Part shown: piece after piece, positions 27,909 through 36,929 of the stretch
Layout of the letters: each line of letters starts with the position of its first letter
How positions within the stretch are numbered: the first letter of the stretch is position 1
Assembly: GCA_034408745.1 (NCBI GenBank)
Contig: JAWXCM010000206.1
Span: 8,671-72,670, forward strand
DNA: 64,000 bases
Reading direction: 5' to 3'
DNA from: JAWXCM01 sp034408745
Lineage (GTDB): Bacteria; Acidobacteriota; Terriglobia; Bryobacterales; Bryobacteraceae
Made by a program: the position numbers and the translations under genes
The notes under the pieces: generated by a model
The model's input: only the letters and a program-made list of their open reading frames with translations
What the model was told of the DNA's origin: nothing
Databases searched by the model: none

Positions 27909-28013
27909 GGCGTCCCTCTTCCTTATCCAGCGAATCAGCCCAGTATTCCCGGCTGTCTTCGGAATGATAGCGAGGTGTGGAATGCCTTCGACGCGGAGCT
28001 GACGAACAGACTG

Positions 28014-28814
28014 TCACTTGACCAGTCGGAGGTACGCCGCCGCATACCTCTTGCCGAACTCGCGATACGCCGCGGCCGTAAAATGCGTCTTGTCGCCCTT
28101 GTCCTCCAGACCTTCCGAGGACACGTAAGCCGTCCGCGGCACCCGCTGCGGCAGGCCCTTGTGAGCGCGGTCGACGGTTTCTTTCCATTCACTCCAGGGT
28201 GATCCTGCAAAGCGTCCGATCTGCCCGGCGACGAACGGAACATAGGGAGACTGAAGCTCTTTGCGGAGCCGGGCAATCAGGTCGTCGAGCTTGCCCCGAT
28301 ACGAAGGAGCAAGCTGCCCGGTCGAATCGGATTCACCCTGATGCCAGAGAATCCCCTTCAGGACTCCGGCTTCCAGTGCCTTGTGCGCCTTGCGTATCGC
28401 ATCGTCCCACGGATAGCTTCTGGTCGGCTCGTAAAACACACCCGGTTTCCACGTATCGATGGGGGAGCCGCCGACCGCGGCCGGAATCAGACCGATAGTG
28501 ATGTCCGGATTTGCCTCAGCCAACGAAACGGCGAAAGTCTTCCCGAGCCCTGTACCCGCCACTGGTTTGTCGAAATGAAGTGGATCCACGGCTGGAACCC
28601 ATTCGCCCGCTTTATTCAGCATCAGGACTCGCTTGTGCGGCGTGGCATCCACTGCCTCCACCAGACCTCGCCCCGCCATGTTGGATTGTCCAGCCAGCAG
28701 GAACAGGTGGAACTTGTCCCGGGGCGGCAACGGCACCGGGTCGGCTGCGCCGGCGCTCACTGCGGTCAGCGTCAGGAGAAAGAGAAATCGGGTCAGTGCT
28801 TTCACGGTCTCCAC
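28014..28814 (-). CDS. Secreted SGNH/CE6-like carbohydrate O-acetylesterase
   Basis: 266 aa with a signal peptide (FLFLLTLTAVSAGAA). SGNH-family blocks are clear: block I LFLLAGQSNMAGRG (nucleophile Ser), GLIPAAVGGSPIDTW (Gly block), LWHQGESDS (block III) and DKTHFTAAAYREFG (Asp/His). This layout is typical of the SASA/DUF303 group including CE6 acetyl-xylan esterases and sialate O-acetylesterases. In a soil acidobacterium beside a TonB receptor and GH127, deacetylation of plant hemicellulose or pectin is the best guess. Same strand as the downstream-reading TonB receptor gene, 22 bases after its stop, so probably co-transcribed. Confidence 0.85.
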   Translation of the reverse strand: METVKALTRFLFLLTLTAVSAGAADPVPLPPRDKFHLFLLAGQSNMAGRGLVEAVDATPHKRVLMLNKAGEWVPAVDPLHFDKPVAGTGLGKTFAVSLAEANPDITIGLIPAAVGGSPIDTWKPGVFYEPTRSYPWDDAIRKAHKALEAGVLKGILWHQGESDSTGQLAPSYRGKLDDLIARLRKELQSPYVPFVAGQIGRFAGSPWSEWKETVDRAHKGLPQRVPRTAYVSSEGLEDKGDKTHFTAAAYREFGKRYAAAYLRLVK

Positions 28815-28836
28815 GTTGAGGCCTGGTCGCTCCCTG

Positions 28837-31800
28837 TCAGAAGTAATACTTCAAAGCGAACTGGATCTGGCGCAACTGGCTGGTGGAACGGATGCGGCCG
28901 AACGCCGCATTGGGAGCCGCACCTTGCGTGCCCCATGCGCCCGACGGCCGGCCCCATGCCGGATGATTCGGAGCGTTGAACATCTCCGTGCGGAACTGCA
29001 GCGCGTGCCGCTCATTGAAGCGGAAGTCCTTCATTACGGAGGCGTCCACGTTCCATGTGGAGGGAGCGCGAAGGCTGTTGCGGCCGCAGTTACCGAACTG
29101 ACCCGCCGTGACGTTGGTAAACGCCTCGCGCACAAAATAGCGATCCGAAGTCGGATTATCGGCAACCGGGTTCGCGCCCGCGACGCAGTTCAGACGGTTC
29201 GAGTGCGGGAAGCCCGCTCCCATTCCTGCCGCGTCCCACGAATCGGGGTTGATAGGACCGCCGCTCTGCACCGTGGTGATCGTGCTCAGCTGCCATCCGC
29301 CGACCACCTGATTCAGGACGCCGCCGTAATTCAGGAACCGCTGTCCCTTTCCGAACGGCAGTGCCACAATGGCCGACGTCACCATACGGTGCGGAATATC
29401 GAAGCCAGCCGGACCGTAGTCACACGCGCGGCAGCGCTGGTTCATCAATGTGAAATCGCCGCCCGTACCACGAATCGCGCTGTTTTCGTCGAGCGCCTTC
29501 GACCACGTATAACTGAACATCGTCGTGAGCGAACGGCCGAATCGCTGCGTCAGCTTGGTGCTGAATGCGTTGTAGTTTCCAATGCCGTCGCCGGCCAGAA
29601 ACTGGATCCCGTGCCATTCCGGATACGGCTCACGCGCGTCGAACGGGGTGATGCCGGGCAGGGGCGCATTTGCGTTTCTGATATAAGCCACCTTGCGGCT
29701 CTGGTTGCCCATATATCCCAGTTCCAGAGTGGAGTTCTTCGCCAGCGTGCGCTGCACATTAAACAAATACTGCATGGTGTAGGTAGTAGCCAGGTTCTCA
29801 TCCACGGCCCACGTAAGTCCGGGAGCGAACCGAACAGGCAGTGACGATGCATCAATGAAGTTCTGGAACGTGAGGCTCGGCACGCCCTGTTGATCGATCA
29901 CGGGATTTGCGCGGCCGCCTGTGGCGCGGTTCAGGTCGAAGATGGAGTTCTTGCTCTCCTGAGAAAAGAACACGCCGAATCCGGATCGGAAGGACCAGTT
30001 CGGCGACGGGCTGTAAGCGATGCCGATACGCGGTGCGAAATTGTTGTAATCCGTCTTGACCATGCGGTCGCCCAGGCGTCCGTCCCTGGCCACCTGGACG
30101 GGACCAGTAAAGCGGAACGCCAGATCATCGTAAAAACCGCCAGTTCCGGTCCGAACCAGCACAGGGTGCTTCGCCGGATCGGGCTCATTGGCATAATTCG
30201 GCAGCGGCTGCCGCAACTGGAAATTGGGCTGCAGTCCCAGCTTGTCCTTCAACGGCTGGTACAGTTCCCAGCGAAGTCCAAGGTTCACCGTCAGCCGCGG
30301 CGTGATCTTCCACGTGTCGTCGAAATAGAAGCCCAGCTCATGATTGCGAAACGCGCTTCTGGCAAGCGCCACCGCGCTTTCAATGGTGCTGATATAGCCC
30401 AGCAGGAAGTCGGCGCCGTTGTAGCCGCCGGTCAGCGTGTTCGCGTTTCCGGTGAAACTGCCTGTGGCGGTGAACCGGCCGCGGGCAAATTCGTTGCCCA
30501 CCTGATTAAACTGATTATTCCGCCATTCCCCGCCGAAACGGAACGAGTGTTTTCCGGTAATCCAGGAGAAATTGTCGACTACCTGGTAGTATTTGTTATC
30601 GATCGTGAACGGGCCGTTCGCGTCATTGCCAAAGCGGCTGAGCGTGCTGCCCGTGAGGTTCATGTCGGGAATGCCCCATGAGTTCTCGTCCGAGACCTTC
30701 ACTGAAGTCCCGATCTTCTCATTCGGGTTATCCACGCCGGCCAGTTCCTGCGTGATGTTGTTGAACAGGTAGTTGTAGCCGAAGCGGAATTCATTCACTT
30801 TCGACGACGACAGAACGCGCGTGTTGGCCAGCACCCACTGGCTCGCCTTGGTGTAGAGAACCGTGCCGTTCAGTTTCACGCCGGGCGTGGTGGTCAGCTC
30901 ATCGGTCCAGCTGTAGCGGCCGAACCACTGTGACGACGTGCTCTCATTCCAGTCGATGCGGCTGGTGAACTGTTCTTTGTCCACCGGAATCTTCTGCACC
31001 CACTGATAATTACGAATCGGCAGACCCGTCGTCTGCGGAATATTGGGCAGCGGGGCGAAATTCTCCAGCGCATAGACGGATCCGGGGTTGAAGCGGCTGC
31101 GCGGAATCTGATTGTTCGGAAAGGCGGACGACGTGATGGTGGTGCCGGTCCGGACGCGAGTCAGTGGATCCTGCAGCGGCGACGCGAAGGCGGAAAAATC
31201 ACCAGCTCGCATCGCCGGAGTCATCGTGGTGAAGAACTGAGGGGTGGTGCGGCGGGACTTGAACCCCTCGTAATTGGCCATGAAGAACAGCCGGTTCTTG
31301 CCGTCAAATACCTTCGGAATCTGGATCGGGCCAGCCAGCGTGAACCCGTACTGGTTCTGACGATACGGCTGCTTGCTGGGCGCAACCTGAGTCGGGCTCT
31401 CCGGGTCCTTAAAGAAGTACGGCCGCGCGTCGAGCCTCTCGTTGCGCAAAAACTCGAACACGGAACCGTGGTACTGGTTCGTGCCGCCTTTCGTCGAGAC
31501 GTTGATCTGTCCGGTAGCGCGCCCGAACTCGGCCGGATACACTCCCGTCTGTACCTTGAATTCCTGCAGCGCTTCCACCGAAGGCAGCACGATATACAGG
31601 TTGAAATTGATGTCCGTGTTGGTGATTCCGTCCAGCGTGTAGTTGCTCCACGTGGCGCGAGATCCGGCAATCGACATCGTGAGGTCGCCGCGGCTGCCGC
31701 CCTGCCGGCCGCCAATCTGGCCCGCGGCTGCGAAGCCAAACGTGACGTTCGGACTGAGCGCCACCAGGCTTAGAAAATTTCTGCCATTCAGCGGCAGATC

Positions 31801-32235
31801 TGTAATCCGCTTCTGTTCGATCACGGCGCCGACCGTCGCGTTCTCCGTGGTGAGCAAAGCGGCCGAGGCGCTGACCTCCACCGTCTCGCTGACCTGGCCG
31901 ACTTCGAGTCCAAAGTCGATGCGGGCCGTCTGCTGCACCTGAAGCTCGATCCCCGTTCGAGTGGCGATCTTGAATCCGGGCTTCTCAGCCCTCACATCAT
32001 AAATTCCTGGGACGAGAGCCGGGATGGTGTACAGCCCTTCTTCATTAGTAGTAGCGACGCGGATTCCGTTAGTTGCGGTGTTGCGGACAGTTACTCCGGC
32101 ACCCGCCACAGCGGCTCCACTGGAGTCTTTGACCTCGCCGGTGACGGTACCAAAGGTCTGGCCGGACAGTGAAGCACTCGCGAACAGAGCGATGAGTGCG
32201 ATGGTCGAGAAATGGAAGCGGAGACAGGTGCGCAT
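28837..32235 (-). CDS. TonB-dependent receptor, SusC-like Solibacter type
   Basis: About 1132 aa from the ATG at 32233-32235, preceded by AGGGGGG; an ATG six codons upstream is less likely. Signal peptide (STIALIALFASASLSGQ), then a carboxypeptidase-regulatory-like Ig domain (GTVTGEVKDSSGAAVAGAGV, about 30-115), plug (ITDLPLNGRNFLSLVALSPN; TWSNYTLDGITNTDI; EFGRATGQINVSTKGGTNQY) and a large barrel (LDARPYFFKDPESPT, FRFGGEWRNNQF, ARPLTVNLGLRWELYQPLKD-like) ending in IQFALKYYF with terminal Phe. Takes up a polymer fragment through the outer membrane using TonB energy. No SusD is adjacent, as is usual for acidobacteria. Divergent from GH127 and upstream of the esterase, so the ligand is probably a plant-derived oligosaccharide. 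Confidence 0.93.
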   Translation of the reverse strand: MRTCLRFHFSTIALIALFASASLSGQTFGTVTGEVKDSSGAAVAGAGVTVRNTATNGIRVATTNEEGLYTIPALVPGIYDVRAEKPGFKIATRTGIELQVQQTARIDFGLEVGQVSETVEVSASAALLTTENATVGAVIEQKRITDLPLNGRNFLSLVALSPNVTFGFAAAGQIGGRQGGSRGDLTMSIAGSRATWSNYTLDGITNTDINFNLYIVLPSVEALQEFKVQTGVYPAEFGRATGQINVSTKGGTNQYHGSVFEFLRNERLDARPYFFKDPESPTQVAPSKQPYRQNQYGFTLAGPIQIPKVFDGKNRLFFMANYEGFKSRRTTPQFFTTMTPAMRAGDFSAFASPLQDPLTRVRTGTTITSSAFPNNQIPRSRFNPGSVYALENFAPLPNIPQTTGLPIRNYQWVQKIPVDKEQFTSRIDWNESTSSQWFGRYSWTDELTTTPGVKLNGTVLYTKASQWVLANTRVLSSSKVNEFRFGYNYLFNNITQELAGVDNPNEKIGTSVKVSDENSWGIPDMNLTGSTLSRFGNDANGPFTIDNKYYQVVDNFSWITGKHSFRFGGEWRNNQFNQVGNEFARGRFTATGSFTGNANTLTGGYNGADFLLGYISTIESAVALARSAFRNHELGFYFDDTWKITPRLTVNLGLRWELYQPLKDKLGLQPNFQLRQPLPNYANEPDPAKHPVLVRTGTGGFYDDLAFRFTGPVQVARDGRLGDRMVKTDYNNFAPRIGIAYSPSPNWSFRSGFGVFFSQESKNSIFDLNRATGGRANPVIDQQGVPSLTFQNFIDASSLPVRFAPGLTWAVDENLATTYTMQYLFNVQRTLAKNSTLELGYMGNQSRKVAYIRNANAPLPGITPFDAREPYPEWHGIQFLAGDGIGNYNAFSTKLTQRFGRSLTTMFSYTWSKALDENSAIRGTGGDFTLMNQRCRACDYGPAGFDIPHRMVTSAIVALPFGKGQRFLNYGGVLNQVVGGWQLSTITTVQSGGPINPDSWDAAGMGAGFPHSNRLNCVAGANPVADNPTSDRYFVREAFTNVTAGQFGNCGRNSLRAPSTWNVDASVMKDFRFNERHALQFRTEMFNAPNHPAWGRPSGAWGTQGAAPNAAFGRIRSTSQLRQIQFALKYYF

Positions 32236-32357
32236 GGACCCCCCTAAAAGCATTAGGCTGTCAATACTATCAAAAAAAAGAACCGTTATTGCACGCCCTT
32301 CAAACCGACTTCAGCGGCTCCCGCACGGACCGCGCGGGTGTGCATAATTGGGTGAGT

Positions 32358-34538
32358 ATGATTCCACGAAGAACGACGGTCGCGGCGATCGGTCTCGCGC
32401 TGTGCGCACTACAGGCAGCCGGGCAGGACCGGTTCGTCCCGGCGCCATATAAGGGTCAGTCGATCGGCGGCGTGCTCGGCGACCGCATGAAGATCAACCT
32501 CGAAGGGCGGCTGCTACGCGTTGACGAGCAGGGCATCACCGAGGGATTCCACCAGCGACCCGGCAAACATGCCTGGATCGGTGAACACGCCGGTAAGTTC
32601 CTGCATGCGGCCGCAAATACCTGGGAGTTCAGCGCCGACCCGCGCCTGAAAATCCTCATGGACCGTGTGGCCCGGTCAGTCATCGCCGGCCAGTTGCCCG
32701 ACGGCTACCTCGGCACTTACACCGACGACAAGCGCTGGACCAGTTGGGACGTCTGGGCGCACAAATACAACCTCATCGGCCTGCTCAGCTACTACGAAGC
32801 CACAGGCTACGAACCCGCCCTGACCGCCTCACGCAGGATGGGCGACCTGCTCATCCGCACCTTCGGCGACGGCGATGGCACTCAGAAGCGCGACCTCATC
32901 GCCTCCAGCACCCACGTCGGCATGGCCGCGACGAGCGTGCTGGAGCCCATCTGCACGCTGTACCGGCTCACCAGGGATCAACGCTATCTCGCGTTCGCCC
33001 AGTCCATCGTCAAATCCTGGGATCAGCCCGACGGCCCGAAGATCGTGGCAAGTCTGCTGGCAGGCAACAGTGTGTTTCGTACTGCCAACGCCAAGGCCTA
33101 CGAGATGATGTCCTGCCTCGTCGGACTGGTGGAGCTCTACCGGGCCACCGGCGACCCTAAATATCTGAACGTCGCCAAAGCCGCATGGGAAGACATCGCG
33201 TCGAAGCGCCTCTACATCACCGGCGCCACCAGTGCCCACGAGCATTTCCGCGATGACTTCGACCTTCCTGCAACCAACTCGGCAGACGTCGGCGAGGGCT
33301 GCGCCACGGTCACCTGGCTCCAGCTCTCCTGGCAGTTGCTGCGCGTCACGGGCGAGCCGAAGTACGCGTCGGAACTCGAAAAGACCGTCTTCAATCAACT
33401 GTTGGCCGCGCAGAACCCCGCCAACGGCGAGATCTGCTACTTCACCCCGATGATCGGCAGGAAGAACCCGACCCCCGGAATCAACTGTTGCGTGTCCAGC
33501 GAGCCCCGCGGCATTTCCATGATTCCTCAGTTGACCTGGGGCTCGCTCCGCGGCGGCGTTGCCGTGCTCCTGTACGCCCCTGGCAAAGCCACGGTTGACG
33601 GGATCGGCATCGAGTCAGCCACCGACTTCCCTTCCACAGGCAAAATCGCCCTCACACTCGGTCCGGCCGCCGAGAAGCGATTCCCGTTGTTCCTGCGCGT
33701 TCCCACCTGGACCGCTCACTTCACAGCAAAGGCGGGCGGCAAGACGTACAAGGGCGAGCCCGGTGAATACCTGGAGATCGACCGCACGTGGAAGCCCGGA
33801 GACCGCGTCGAGATCGACATGGACATCATCACCCGGGTCCTCGACGGCGGCCCGTCCTACCCCGGCCACGTCGCCGTGCAGCGCGGTCCGCAGGTGCTGG
33901 CGCTGGAGCTCACGAAGAACCTCGCGTTGCCGTCGATCCACGCCGCCGGCCTTCGAAGCCTCTCCCCTCGCCTCGGTCAGCCGCCCTATGTGGTGGATGG
34001 CGTCGCCGTGGTGGATGGCCGCAAGACGGCGCAGAAACTGACCCTGGTGCCTTTCATGGACGCGGTCACTTACAGGATCTGGCTGCCAAAGGAAGCCACG
34101 CTGCCAGCCCGTGACGCAGCCGTATCGCTGTTCGGCACCGAATCGTCCTCCCGGCTGGCGGAGAAGGAGGGCTCGATCTGCGACGGCCGGCCTGAAACCT
34201 ACCGCAGCACGAATCGCGGCAAGCCCGCCGCCGAGGACTGGTTCGCAGTTCGATTCGACAGACCTGAGACGATTCGCCGCGTCGTGTTCCGCCACGGCGA
34301 CATGTCGGCCGAAGGCGGCTGGTTCGCTGACAAACCACGCATCGAAATCCAGCGAGCTGGCTCTCAGAAATGGGAATCGGTCGGCACGCTGGCCAACTAT
34401 CCCGCGGAACGAAGCCAGTTCTCAGACCGTCAGGCCTTCACCCTGCAGTTGCCGGCACCTGTGGAAGCGACAGCCATCCGAGCCGCTGGCAGGCCCGCCG
34501 GATACGTCACTTGCGCCGAACTCGAAGCCTGGCGCTGA
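32358..34538 (+). CDS. Secreted GH127 beta-L-arabinofuranosidase
   Basis: About 726 aa from the ATG at 32358, giving a signal peptide (TTVAAIGLALCALQAAGQ); the frame runs 54 codons further upstream with no similarity. The (alpha/alpha)6 catalytic domain shows DUF1680/GH127 hallmarks: GQLPDGYLGTYT, WDVWAHKYNLIGLLSYYEATG, YITGATSAHEHF, GEGCATVTW and NCCVSSEPRG. In the characterised enzyme HypBA1 a zinc is held by Glu, a Cys two residues later and a Cys-Cys pair; here these are E313, C315, C377 and C378. It should release beta-L-arabinofuranose from plant glycoproteins or arabinans. The last about 120 residues (VRFDRPETIRRVVFRHGDMS) look like a discoidin-type sugar-binding domain. Divergent from the TonB receptor. 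Confidence 0.9.
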   Translation: MIPRRTTVAAIGLALCALQAAGQDRFVPAPYKGQSIGGVLGDRMKINLEGRLLRVDEQGITEGFHQRPGKHAWIGEHAGKFLHAAANTWEFSADPRLKILMDRVARSVIAGQLPDGYLGTYTDDKRWTSWDVWAHKYNLIGLLSYYEATGYEPALTASRRMGDLLIRTFGDGDGTQKRDLIASSTHVGMAATSVLEPICTLYRLTRDQRYLAFAQSIVKSWDQPDGPKIVASLLAGNSVFRTANAKAYEMMSCLVGLVELYRATGDPKYLNVAKAAWEDIASKRLYITGATSAHEHFRDDFDLPATNSADVGEGCATVTWLQLSWQLLRVTGEPKYASELEKTVFNQLLAAQNPANGEICYFTPMIGRKNPTPGINCCVSSEPRGISMIPQLTWGSLRGGVAVLLYAPGKATVDGIGIESATDFPSTGKIALTLGPAAEKRFPLFLRVPTWTAHFTAKAGGKTYKGEPGEYLEIDRTWKPGDRVEIDMDIITRVLDGGPSYPGHVAVQRGPQVLALELTKNLALPSIHAAGLRSLSPRLGQPPYVVDGVAVVDGRKTAQKLTLVPFMDAVTYRIWLPKEATLPARDAAVSLFGTESSSRLAEKEGSICDGRPETYRSTNRGKPAAEDWFAVRFDRPETIRRVVFRHGDMSAEGGWFADKPRIEIQRAGSQKWESVGTLANYPAERSQFSDRQAFTLQLPAPVEATAIRAAGRPAGYVTCAELEAWR

Positions 34539-34567
34539 CGCTCGCTTTTGGTCGGCACACAATTGAG

Positions 34568-34611
34568 AAGGCCGCATCGGAGGTCCTGGGGGGACCCCGC
34601 GATGCGGCCTT
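34568..34611 (+). terminator. Strong hairpin after GH127 gene
   Basis: Perfect 12-bp outer stem (34568-34579 with 34600-34611) with a further GGTCC/GGACC inner stem. It lies 30 bases after the GH127 stop. No real U-tract follows on either strand, so termination is inferred from stem strength and position. Confidence 0.55.
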
Positions 34612-35160
34612 GTGCCCTTCCTTAGGGCTCAGATTCCGGCCTCAGCTCGTTCAATGTGGCCACAAGACCACCATCACCGGGCAGACCCCGCGTCCAACGG
34701 TTCTGGTTCTGCCTGATGTGTTTTGAACGGATACGGATGCCTGTGGAATCTGCGGCGGGCTCAAAATCGTCCTATTCGCGTCTCACAAATAGGTCTATAA
34801 GTTCCTTAAATCCTCACAAAAAAAACAAAATGCCCTCTGGTCCAGTCGACCGGTCGACGAATGAGCGGCACAAACCTGAATTACCGGCTCCCGCAAGCAC
34901 ACTTGACTTCAGCCCGCTCACTTCTCCGACCACTCACTGCACCAGAGGGGCAGGTTAAAAGTGGTACTCCATCAATTCAGTTTCTATCTTAGCAATCGGC
35001 CCACCATTGGCAATAGCTAAATAAGCACTAGAAAACAAAAGGTTATGCTGGATCACAGTGTGTGTCCGCGGGGCAGAATGTCTCAACACGGTGTGTCACA
35101 ACGACACACACGGACACAAAACCGAGTCGTGGCAACAGACGTGTGACACACTTGGACCGG
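34612..35160. other. Non-coding region upstream of heparinase-like gene
   Basis: About 550 bases without a supportable gene. 34780-35045 is clearly more AT-rich than the rest of the window (runs such as a 9-base A tract with interruption near 34818, and taaataagcact). 35055-35151 is rich in GTGTGTC/GACACAC elements. Confidence 0.5.
35062..35117 (+). repeat. Nested inverted repeats of GTGTGTC/GACACAC
   Basis: Inner repeat GTGTGTC (35091-35097) and GACACAC (35103-35109) around a 5-base loop; outer repeat GTGTCCG (35062-35068) and CGGACAC (35111-35117). A third near-palindrome GTGTGACACAC lies at 35141-35151, 10 bases before the next start codon. This could be an operator cluster or a leader RNA structure. 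Confidence 0.55.
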
Positions 35161-36501
35161 ATGCATCCGCGCTTCTTTGCCCTCACAGCGGCTCTGCTGG
35201 TTACGACGCTGACGGCCCCCGGACAGTCGGCGGACAGCGATTTTAAGCTTTATACGGACCATCCGCGCCTGTTGCTGAACCAGAAGCGACTCCGCCTGCT
35301 GCGTCGCGAGCGCGAACGCCAAAGCATGCGGTGGATGCAGTTCGACACCCTTATGAAGGGCAAAGCGGCGATGCCTGAGCAGGCTTTCGCGTCGGCTCTC
35401 TATTCCCAGGTCACCGAGGATGCCGTCCATTGCCGCACCGCTGTCGACGCCGCGGTCCGGCCCGCCACCGATCTGCGCCAGGTCGCTCTCACATATGACT
35501 GGTGCGAGGCCTCGCTCACGGACACGCAACGCACCCAGCTTCGAACACGTCTCGAGCGCGCGCTTCGGGATCCCGCCGCCAGCAGTTTCGCCGCTGGCCG
35601 CGACCGCGCTTTTGCCGCAATGGTGCTCTCCGACGCCGCGGCGCTGAACCAGCTCATCAACGTCTGGTGGCGCAAAAATCTCGCGCCGGCGCTGGTCTCA
35701 GGGAACCGTCGCATCGATCATGCCGACATCTACCCGTTCCTCGAGTTGGCGCACGCCATTCGCGACAATCTGCAAATCGATTTACGGGACGACATCCTGC
35801 CCGTGTTCCGCGACCTCGCGTTGCGGCGGCTGCTCGGCTACTACCCAGCCTCCTGGCCCGCCCCGGAGAACGACTACCGCATCCCGTACTTCACCGGCAA
35901 GGGCGAGCCCGACCTCCGGCTGGCAGCGCTGACCCGGGCGGCCGAATTCGCCCTCGTCGCCTACGAAAGCAACGCCCAGGAGATGCAGTTTCTCCAGGGC
36001 TGGCTGTCGCTCGACCGGTTCGTTTTGAAAAGTTCCTTCGGCGTGGTGTACGAATTCCTCTGGGCGAACCCCTATCAGCCCGGTCTGCCGTTCGAGAAAC
36101 TGCCGCTGTCGCTGCATGAGCCCCGCACCGGGACCCTGCTGATTCGATCCAGCTGGGACGAGGACGCCACGTGGCTCGGCTTTATCGACGGGTCCGCGCA
36201 GTTGTTTCGCGACGGACAGATTCGCCCCGCCCCGCTGCGAGATCCGCTGGTAATCGGCACCGCCATGCTGCTGAGCGGCGCGCCCACCGCACGCGAGTTT
36301 CGAGTCGCCGGATCCGCACCCGATATCTGGTACCTGATCGGACTGAAGCCGTCGGCCAACTTCGACGTAGAGGTCGACGACGAGGACATGACCGACCTCA
36401 CCAGCGACCGCGGCGGCATCGCAAAGATCCAGTTCACCCGTAAGAACGGTCAGGCTGTTTACCTGCACCCGCCGCGGAAAAGCGCCCCATCCGCGCCTTA
36501 A
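35161..36501 (+). CDS. Secreted heparinase II/III-like protein of unknown substrate
   Basis: About 446 aa from the ATG at 35161, chosen for the signal peptide (FFALTAALLVTTLTAPGQ); the frame is open 33 codons upstream through the repeat region. The mature start YTDHPRLLLNQKRLRLLRRE is the typical opening of bacterial heparinase II/III-like alpha/alpha-toroid lyases, and the C-terminal third (SWDEDATWLGFIDGS) looks like the beta-sandwich part. No catalytic Tyr/His pair can be assigned confidently, and the protein is shorter than most lyases (about 600-750 aa), so it may be a reduced or non-catalytic relative. Stop is two bases from the convergent ybjQ stop. Confidence 0.6.
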   Translation: MHPRFFALTAALLVTTLTAPGQSADSDFKLYTDHPRLLLNQKRLRLLRRERERQSMRWMQFDTLMKGKAAMPEQAFASALYSQVTEDAVHCRTAVDAAVRPATDLRQVALTYDWCEASLTDTQRTQLRTRLERALRDPAASSFAAGRDRAFAAMVLSDAAALNQLINVWWRKNLAPALVSGNRRIDHADIYPFLELAHAIRDNLQIDLRDDILPVFRDLALRRLLGYYPASWPAPENDYRIPYFTGKGEPDLRLAALTRAAEFALVAYESNAQEMQFLQGWLSLDRFVLKSSFGVVYEFLWANPYQPGLPFEKLPLSLHEPRTGTLLIRSSWDEDATWLGFIDGSAQLFRDGQIRPAPLRDPLVIGTAMLLSGAPTAREFRVAGSAPDIWYLIGLKPSANFDVEVDDEDMTDLTSDRGGIAKIQFTRKNGQAVYLHPPRKSAPSAP

Positions 36502-36503
36502 TC

Positions 36504-36824
36504 TTATTCGGTGATGACAGCGGTGCCGCTGACGCTGACCATCAGCATGCCGTTACTCTGCCCCAGCACCTCATAGTCGAGGTCGACGCCAACCACCGCA
36601 TTGGCGCCCACAGACTGCGCATTCGCAGCCAGTTCAGCCATCGCCACCTCCCGCGCATTTCGCAGTTCCCGTTCGTAGGCAGCCGAGCGCCCGCCGACGA
36701 TATCGCGAATCCCGGCGAACAGATCGGCGAAAATGTTCGCGCCCATAATCGCCTCACCAGTCACAATCCCACGGTACTCACGGATGCTCTTGCCTTCGAT
36801 GCTCGGTGTCGTAGTAATGATCAT
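36504..36824 (-). CDS. ybjQ: YbjQ/DUF74 family protein
   Basis: 106 aa from the ATG at 36822-36824; E. coli YbjQ is of the same length. Family signature is clear: ITTTPSIEGKSIREYRGIVTGEA at the N-terminus, DIVGGRSAAYERELRNARE in the middle, NAVVGVDLDYEVLG near the end. The family forms pentamers and is sometimes labelled heavy-metal-binding, but its function is not settled. The open frame 25 codons upstream carries no similarity. Ends two bases from the convergent heparinase-like gene. Confidence 0.92.
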   Translation of the reverse strand: MIITTTPSIEGKSIREYRGIVTGEAIMGANIFADLFAGIRDIVGGRSAAYERELRNAREVAMAELAANAQSVGANAVVGVDLDYEVLGQSNGMLMVSVSGTAVITE

Positions 36825-36929
36825 GCTCTGTATACGCAGGCAGCCACCGCGGTGTTCCGTGCCAACGCCTCCGGCCGACGTGCTGCAATGAAGACACACA
36901 GACCCGCTTCAGGAAGGTAGCTCTCAGAT

